Shown here piece by piece: positions 56,122 to 64,000 of a stretch of 64,000 bases of DNA. The notes beneath the pieces are model-generated. The model was not told where the DNA came from and did not search any database. It was given only the letters and a program-made list of their open reading frames with translations. The DNA lies in assembly GCA_027924585.1 (NCBI GenBank), contig BSBM01000764.1, positions 745,501 through 809,500 on the forward strand, read 5' to 3'. How positions within the stretch are numbered: the stretch's first letter is position 1; the number at the start of each line of letters is the position of its first letter. This DNA is from Larix kaempferi (Eukaryota > Streptophyta > Pinopsida > Pinales > Pinaceae). The translations under genes were made by a program, and so were the position numbers.

Positions 56122-58260
56122 TAAAAATTCACCTTGAAAATTGAAGGATTTGGCCAAGTATAAATTCTTCTAGTGAAACTGCCTAAGTAGCCTTACGAAA
56201 ATGCCCACCACCTTCTGTATTTGATTGATTAATTAATTCTGAGGATATAGGAATGTAGATTTCTGGTTTTTTCATCTAACCATATGATTAATTTTCCAAA
56301 ACAATCATTGAGGGTGAATATATTGGCCTTCCAAAAGTGCCATTTGGCATGATTTACACTGTCCCAGTAAAATGCCCACTGAGGAGAGAGGATGATGAAT
56401 CTGGATGTGAAACCAGTTGTGATGAGCTTAGTTAGATGTATACTATTTTCTAGTATCATAGTTTCACTGTTTTGGTGAAATAAAAATTCACCTTGAAAAT
56501 TGAAGTATTTGGCCAAGTATAAATTATTCTAGTAAAACTGTCGAAGTAGCCTTAGGAAAATTCCCACCACCTCTTGTATTTGATTGATTAATTGATTATG
56601 AGGATATAGGAATGTATATTGTTAGCTTGTGAATTTAACCATATCATTATTTTTCCAAAACAATAATTGAGGCTGAAGATATTGGCCTTCCAAAAGTGCC
56701 CTCTGGCATGATTTACACTATCCCAGTAAAATCCCCACCAAGGAGAGAGGATGATGAATATGAAGGTGAAACCGGTTGTGATGAGTTCAGTTAGATGTAT
56801 ACTATTGTCTGGTATCATATTTTTAGTGTTTTGGTGAAATAAAAGTTCACCTTGAAAATTGAAGGATTTGGCCAAGTATAAATTCTTCTAGTAAACTTCC
56901 TAAGTAGCCTCAGGAAAATTCCCACTACCTCTTGTATTTGATTGATTAATTGATTATGAGGATATAGGAATGTATATTGTTGGTTTTTTCATCTAACCAT
57001 ATGATTAAGTTTCCAAAAACATTATTGAGGGTGATGATATTGGCCTACCAAAAGTGCCCTCTGGCATGATTTACACCGTCCCAGTAAAATGCCCACCAAG
57101 GAGAGAGGATTATGAATATGAAGGTGAAACCAGTTGTGATGAGCTCAGTTAGATGTAGACTATTTTCTGGTATCATATTTTCAGTGTTTTGGTGAAATAA
57201 AAATCCACCTTGAAAATTGACGGATTTGGCCAAGTATAAATTCTTCTAGTAAAAATGCCTAAGTAGCCTCAGGAAAATGCCCACCACCTTTTGTATTTGA
57301 TTGATTAATTGATTATGATGATATAGGAATGTATATTGTTGGTTTGTGCATCTAACCATATGATTATGTTTCCAAAAAAATCATTGAGGGTGAAGATATT
57401 GGCCTGCCAAAAGTTCCCTTGGCATGATTTACATGTCCCAGTAAAATGCCCACCAAGGAGAGATGATGATGAATTTGAAGGTGAAACCAATTGTGATGAG
57501 CTCAGTTAGATGGATACTATTGTCTGGTATCATATTTTCAGTGTTTTGTGGAAATAAAAATCCACCTTGAAAATTGAAGGATCTGGCCAAGTATAAATTC
57601 TTCTAGTAAAACTGCCTAAGTAGCCTCAGGAAAATGCCCACCACCTTCTGTATTTGATTGATTAATTGATCCCGAGGATATAGGAATGCATATATTTGTT
57701 TTTTTCATCTAACCATATGATTTTGTTTCCAAAAAAATCATTGAGGGTGATGATATTGGCTTGCCAAAAGTGGTCTCTGGCATGATTTACACTATCCCAG
57801 TAAAATTCCCACCAAGGAGAAAGGGTGATGAATATGAAGGTGAAACCAGTTGTGATGAGCTCAGTTAGATGTATACTATTGTCTGGTATCATATTTTCAG
57901 TGTTTTGTTGAAATACAAATTCACCTTGAAAATTGAAGGATTTGGCCAAGTATAAATTCTAGAACTAGTAAAACTGCCTAAGTAGCCTTAGGAAAATGGC
58001 CACCACATTCTGTATTTGATTGATTAATTAATTACAAGGATATAGGAATGTAGATTGTTGGTTTGTGCATCTAACCATATGATTAGTTTTCCAAAAAAAT
58101 CATTGGGGGTGAAGATATTGGCTTGCCAAAAGTGCCCTCTGGCATGATTTACATTGTCCCAGTAAAATGCCCACCAAGGAGAGAGGATGAGGTTGCATAC
58201 GATGGAATTGACATGGATGGAATCTGAATGATTTCCCCCATGTTGTGGATGCTTCATATT
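56122..58260. repeat. Satellite SatB (about 6 monomers)
   Basis: The tandem monomer is about 359 bp. The landmark TTGATTGATTAATT recurs near 56222, 56581, 56940, 57299, 57658 and 58017. Other landmarks are CACCTTGAAAATTGAAGGAT, GCCTAAGTAGCCT and TGGCATGATTTACA. SatB shares no visible sequence with SatA. Each monomer has a minus-strand frame of 60-95 codons. Confidence 0.93.
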
Positions 58261-58582
58261 TCCAATATTGGTGAAAATAAAAAATCATCTTATTTGACCT
58301 AGGGTTTTGAAAACCTATCTAAGTGTATAACCCAAAAGTTTAAAAGGCCATTTATAAATGCACACCATATGCTCTCATTTTGTAAATAAATTTATCAAAT
58401 GGTTAGAGGACCAAGTGTATAACCTAGAAGTTCTGAAGATTATTAGCAATAAGATCCAATTATATATAGAGGACCAATCATCATCAAGATGATCATAGTC
58501 ATCATAATCATAATCGTCATCATCATAACAATTCATAAAAATAAATAAACAAACACTTCGATCCATAAAGGACATGCGATGG

Positions 58583-58615
<33 letters not shown>
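58261..58615. repeat. Unique spacer ending in an (AC)n microsatellite
   Basis: After the last SatB monomer decays there are about 330 bp of unique AT-rich DNA with an ATCATAATC-type tract, then (AC)14 at 58588-58616. SatA resumes at the final base of the microsatellite. Confidence 0.85.
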
Positions 58616-58618
<3 letters not shown>

Positions 58619-61089
58619 CCAATCTTGCTTAAGGGGGGAATTTCTCATCCCAACGCTCCCGGGTGTGCGTGGCCATGGTGAATACGTCCACAATGGCCAT
58701 ATGCACGTGTGGGAGCTGAAAGAATCCAAGTTTGCTCGTTGGTTTGGGTTCCGTGACCCCATAGCAAATCCTCAAAGTGTCCCTGAATGGCCACGAGGTT
58801 CTTGGAAAAAATGCCCGTAGCACCAAAACCATGACTCTAATCATGAATCCATCGATTTCGATGGATTCAGAATACCGGTTTTCATCTATGGGACCCCCCA
58901 CACCGTGCCTCGAAGGCTCGAAAACGGTTCTATTGTGCCATCTCCGGAAATAGGGTTTTGCTGAGTGAAGGCCATGCCAATCTTGCTCAAGGGGGGAATT
59001 TCTCATCCCAATGCTCCTGGGCGTGCGTGGCCATGGTGAAAACGTCCATAATGGCCATATGCATGTGTGGGAGCCGAAATAATCCAATTCCACTTGTCGG
59101 TTTGGGTTCCGTGACCCCGGAGCAAATCTTCAAAGTGTCTGTGAATGGCCACGGGGTGCCTAGAAAAAAGGCCTGTACCACAAAAACTATGACTCCGATC
59201 ATGAATCTATCAATTCCGATGGATTCAGAACACCGTGTTTCAGCTAGCGCCCCCCCCCCCCCCAAACTGTGCCTCGAAGGATAAAAAATGGTCCTATTGT
59301 GCCATCTCCAGAACTAGGGTTTTGCTCAGTGAAGGCCATGCCAATATTGCTCAAGGGGGGCATTTCTCATCCCAACGCTCCCGGGCATGCATGGCCATGG
59401 TGAACACGTCCACGATGGCCATATGCATGTGTGGGAGCTGAAATAAATTAAGTCCGCTCGTCGGTTTGGGTTCCGTGACCCCATAGCAAATCCTCAAAGT
59501 GTCCCTCAATGGCCACAGGGTGCCTGGAAAAAATGCCTATATCACCAAAATCGTGACTCCGAGCGTGAATCCATTGATTCCAATTGATTCAGAACACCGG
59601 GTTTCATCTAGGGGACCCCCCACACCATGCCTCGAAGGATTGGAAACGGTGATATTGTGCCATCTTCGGAACTCGGGTTTTGCTCAGTGAAGGCCATGCC
59701 AATCTTGCTCAAGGGGGTTATTTTTTATCAGAAGGATCCTAACCGAGCATGGCCATTGTGGACACGCACAAAATGGCCACATACATGTGCAGGAGCTTAC
59801 GAAACGCAATTCCACTCGTCGGTTTGGGTTCCGTGACCCCGAAGCAAATCCTCAAAGTGTCCCTGAATGGCCACAGGGTGCCTGACAAAAATACCCGTAG
59901 CACCAAAATCGTGACTCCAATCGTGAATCCGTCTATTCCAATGGATTCAAAACACCAAATTTCAGCTAGGACCCCCCCCACACCATGCCTCGAAGGCTCG
60001 AAAATGGTCCTATTATGCCATCTCCAAAACTAGGGTTTTGTTAAGTGAAGGCCATCCCAATATTGCTCAAGGGAGTCATTTATGATCCGAAGGCTCCCGG
60101 ACGAGCGTGGCCATTGTGAACACATCCAAAATGGCCATGTGCATGTGTGGGAGTTGACAGAACCCAAGTCCGCTTGTTGGTTTGGGTTTTGTGCCCCTAG
60201 AGCAAATCCTCAAAGTGTCCCTGAATGGCCATGGGGTGCCTGACCAAAATTCCCATACTACCAAAATCGTGACTCTGATCGTGAAGCCATCGATTTTGGT
60301 GGACTTAGGACGCTAGGTTCTAGTTGGGGGACCTCCACACCGTGCCTCCAACACTCAGAAATGGTGTTGTTGTTCCATCTTCGGAACTAGGGTTTTGCTA
60401 AGTGAAGGCCATGCTAATCTTGTTCAAGGGGGTCATTTATGATCCGAAGGATCCTGTCCAAGCATGGCTATCATGAACACATCAACAATGGCCATGTGCA
60501 CATGCAGGAGTTGATGAAACCCAAGTCTGCTCGCTTATTTGGGTTCCGTGCCCCCGGAGCAAATCCTCAAATTGTCCTTGAGTGGCCACGGGGTGCTTGA
60601 ACAAAATTGCCATAGTACCAAAACCATGACTCTGATTGTGAAGCCGTCGATTCCAGATGCTAGGTTCTAGTTGGGGGACCCCCCACACTGTTCCTCCAAC
60701 ACCCGGAAACAGTGATATTGTGCCATCTTCAGAACTAGGGTTTTGCTCAGTGGTGGCTCAGTGAAGGCCATACCAATCTTGCTCAAGGGGGTCATCTATG
60801 ATCCGAAGGCTCCCGACCGAGCATGGCCATCATGAACACATCCACAATGGCCATGTGCACGTGCGAGATTTGACGAAACCCAAGTTCGCTCATCAGTTTG
60901 GGTTCCGTGCCCCCAGCGCAAATCCTCAAAGTGTCCCTCAATGACCACATGGTGCTTGAACAAAATGCCCATAGCACCAAAACCTTGACTCCGATTGCGA
61001 AGCCTTCGATTCTAGTGGATTCAGGACGCCGGTTTCTAGTTGCTCCGCCCCCCACACTGTGCCTCCAACGCCTGGAAATGGTGCTATTA
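58616..61089. repeat. Satellite SatA, array 3 (about 7 monomers)
   Basis: Same monomer as arrays 1 and 2. The first three monomers share a variant (GGGGGGAATTTCTCATCCCAA or GGGGCATTTCTCATCCCAAC) in place of GGGGGTCATTTATGATCCGA. A C-run of about 16 lies at 59250-59266. The array starts and ends inside monomers. Confidence 0.95.
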
Positions 61090-64000
61090 TAAAAATAAAA
61101 ATCATAAAATGTTTAGAGTATCATTTTTATTAATTCAATTTTTTTTAACTTTATTTGAATGCTAAAGATTACTATATTTCCTTACGACATTTCAACTCCA
61201 GCATAATGTAATTTAAAAAAAAACATGAAACACATTATTGAGAAAGATAATGTAAAATAATGAGGATGTCTGTGTGTTAAATTTGATTAAAACTTGGAAC
61301 CACAACGATTAAGGCTCAACAATAACCGCAAGTGGAAAACTGATTAGTTGTATATATATATATATATAAATCAATATTTATGCCATAGGCATTCAAACAA
61401 GGAAAGAGGTTTCGTGCGACTCTACCTGGATTCCTCGCTCATTTAGTGAATCGAATGCTTCCATGCCACGCTGCTTCACCATTTTCCAGGTTGCTACTTG
61501 TGATAGGTTTCATTTAATGCATGTACTTGTGAGAGGTTTCATTTAATGGAGTGTAAATCTGCAGATCATCGGGCGGTTGCGTGTATATCCTTGGTCGCCA
61601 CGTTCATCATCCTTGCTACCTCTGACGTGTTCAATGTTACTCTGGTCCACAATCGTTGTTTTATCAATAGCTTCATAACAATATTCATAGCAATGGGATT
61701 GATTACGGGCCTCCCTCTCCAGCGATCGAACACTACGTCGAATCCTCTGAAATGAGTGGGAAAGATGTTGCACCCCATGCTCTAGGGAATAGTCCGACTC
61801 TATGCCTCCTTCATTGGACACTCTTGTAATTTTCCTCAACTACATAGGGCTTTCAGAAAGAGCTCCTCTACTGGGACAACTCCGGTCTCTCTCTTTGACT
61901 TGGCTGGCTTTCCAGACTTCTCTGTTGTTTCTCTCATAAATACAAAGAGATAGATCCTTGAGGATTCTAAGATGAATAAATGCAGTCCTCATTGATCCAA
62001 TTCGAATCATGATTGTTATCCTTCTCCCTTCAACTTTTTCTTACATCAACCGTTTGAAGATCAATGTGCCTGGACTTATCAAGGATTGGAACCACGCGAG
62101 TAGAGCATGGGCGATTTCATGGCGAGCATGCATGTTGTCTCTTCAACCTTTTACTTGGATATCTTCTAGCTTTAAATCGCACCAAGTCATATTGACACTC
62201 ATCAAAACTCTGTATGCGTGATGGATGGAATTTGATGACACATGCAAAGAGGAGGGGGATTCATATATAGCCTTCCAACCGATTCCCCGATTAGGAAGAG
62301 ATGTGATACTTTGGATCTCACCTAACGTTCCTTCATAAATATAGTCTACCTAATTAGATCCTAAATTAAGAATGGACCAAGACTTGGGGAATACCTTCAT
62401 GATAGTATCTTCTTTGTGATAGTGAGAGCCTTCCTTCTGAGGATTCAGTGTCTAACTTTGCATTGGAGTCATCCAAGTCATTTGGTTTTAGTAATATATG
62501 AAAGAAATCAATTATTTGGAATTTCTCTAGGGTTTTCCAAATTCTTAATTGAGTCCTGCGTAAAGAGGGAGCTATGAGCGGAGTTTGATGATTCATTGCC
62601 TCAATGTTAATCTCGGAATCTCCCAGAATGAAAGCTTCCTTAATTTCTAACTTAAGAAGGTATTGTTGTTTTATTGTGCTTTGAAGTATTTTCTTGTAGT
62701 TGATGAATGTATTGGATATTTTAAATTGATGTATTTATGTTGCTCAAATAATTCTATATGTTTTAAGTTTGAAAAATGTAAAGATATTAACCCTTATAAT
62801 TTTGGTTTAAACTTTATATAAAATTTGATTGACAATTAAAAAAATGTTATACATCAAAGATCCATGATCCATTCTCACTGTGGTTTGTTGTATCCATATG
62901 GTATGAGTTTTGGAGTTTCAAACTTAAGGAAAAGATAGGGATGAGACAAGCAGGTGTTGTGTGGACATAGATACAATTATGGTGAATGCGTCAACTACTC
63001 TATCCCTACTTTGCTCACCTGGATTCTAATTGGAGAAATATCACTCTTAGCCTTCTAATATGAGATTTTAGAAGACTTCATGAAGGTTAGGATTGAGTCG
63101 CCATGGCTATAATGACCTACCAAAATCTTGCCTCATTGAAAATCCCTCTAGAATGCGTTGAAAGAATATATGGTGATGTTCCTAGTTTGACTTTGAGTTG
63201 GAGGAAACAGAGTAAAGTTCATAAGTCAAATTGGAAGTGAATGTACTCAACCAAATGCAAAATTGCCAATTAACAATGGTTGAGCAACGTGGTAATCCTG
63301 CAGAAGTGTGAGTTTCCTGGAGTAGCATTGAATTTCCTGCGTTAACAAGAGGAGGTAAATTTTTGATGGTGTATAATAGTAGCTCATTACTCAAAGTCAA
63401 AACATAGGAATTGAGTCACATGTGGTTAATCCTATACCATTCCTTTATGATATTGTTAGAGGATGATGCTTATGGAACTATATATATTCTAGTGTAATTG
63501 AATGATTGAGTGTGTGAGAAGAGCATTGACGAAAGTCTCAGTTGTGGTAGAGTATATCTTTGGTTAAGGTATGCATCAATTTTCAATTCCAATTCAAAGT
63601 TGTCTAGGAAAAACAAGCCAAAAAAGATACGAAGTTCATTTCCAACTATCGAATTTGGGCATGATCAACATCCAATATTCGGTAAGATCATATTTCATTA
63701 GACAGCCTAGAATCTCTAATTTCCATTGGGACACATTTCAGATAATTTTGAATAGTAATTTATATGTCCTATTGATTGTATGCAAAAAGGTATCAATATC
63801 TCGAAACTGGAAATTTTCATGCTCTAATCTATAAATTCAATCCATTTCTCCATGCCAATGCATCCATAATCTAAAGAACTCAATATTAATAATTTATGTT
63901 GTCTTTCTCCTTGCAATGCTAAAAAATGTGAGTTTCTTTATTGAAGATTTGATAATTGGTTTCAAATCTAAAAACATTTGAGGGCAAGTTAAAAAATGGT
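61090..64000. other. No recognisable gene
   Basis: Starts with AT-rich sequence and a (TA)n run near 61351-61369. Between 61400 and 62350 composition is more balanced, and frames up to 98 codons occur on both strands (61543-61839 minus, 61546-61755 plus), but they overlap and match nothing I recognise. The remainder is AT-rich. Confidence 0.45.

Noticed and set aside
53805-61092. Many 60-117-codon frames on both strands in the SatA arrays
   Set aside because: The monomer length of about 358 bp is not a multiple of three and the frames simply recur with each monomer. No coding domain is recognisable.
61543-61839. Overlapping frames on both strands at 61.5-61.8 kb as a candidate host gene
   Set aside because: The two strands are open over the same bases, neither translation contains a motif I recognise, and no splice or promoter context supports one over the other.

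Overview
This window looks like nuclear DNA from a land plant with a large, repeat-dominated genome. I infer a gymnosperm (conifer-like) or another large-genome lineage. The evidence is plant-type Ty1/copia elements primed by initiator tRNA-Met, plant LINEs with a zf-RVT plus RNase H tail, eukaryotic tRNA genes, a PDR-type ABC transporter fragment, and AT-rich intergenic DNA with very few open genes. I see no intact protein-coding host gene. Almost every coding stretch is a decayed transposable element or a gene fragment carrying stops and frameshifts.

Layout. 1-2.3 kb: a decayed gene of the DUF7869-like (transposon-associated, RNase H-like) family followed by an AT-rich minisatellite. 4.2-14.3 kb: a plus-strand LINE split in two by a minus-strand copia element (Copia-1, LTRs of about 1.58 kb). 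The LINE protein reads straight across the insertion. 14.75-24.9 kb: a roughly 2.1-kb tandem duplication whose first copy is interrupted by a second copia element (Copia-2). The second copy keeps the empty target site. 25.1-26.3 kb: a minus-strand LINE tail. 26.45-27.87 kb: a tRNA cluster with one good tRNA-Gln(CUG), three decayed copies of it, a rearranged tRNA-Phe and a tRNA-Trp-like pseudogene with a CUA anticodon. 28.0-28.6 kb: a copia gag fragment. 29.94-32.83 kb: a non-autonomous LTR element (Copia-3) sharing LTR, PBS and PPT with Copia-2. It carries one long degenerate frame and no pol. 33.1-35.6 kb: probable LTR sequence rich in simple repeats. 35.8-37.85 kb: an ABCG/PDR transporter pseudogene.

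38.07-45 kb: the 5' LTR and gag of another copia (Copia-4), cut by the 5' end of a CACTA (En/Spm-like) DNA transposon with a multi-exon decayed gene. 45.75-46.76, 53.8-56.1 and 58.6-61.1 kb: three arrays of one tandem satellite (SatA, about 358 bp). 56.1-58.26 kb: an unrelated satellite (SatB) of nearly the same period (about 359 bp), sandwiched between two SatA arrays. 48.8-49.3 kb: a 5' fragment of the 26S proteasome ATPase subunit RPT2. The rest is AT-rich DNA with microsatellites and no recognisable gene.

Relationships. The elements record a sequence of insertions (Copia-1 into a LINE, Copia-2 into a duplicated segment, CACTA into Copia-4). Copia-2 and Copia-3 look like an autonomous and non-autonomous pair. 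The most unusual signals are the two interleaved satellites of matching length, the non-autonomous element with a retained non-pol frame, and the duplicated promoter-like segment with a conserved 23-codon frame.
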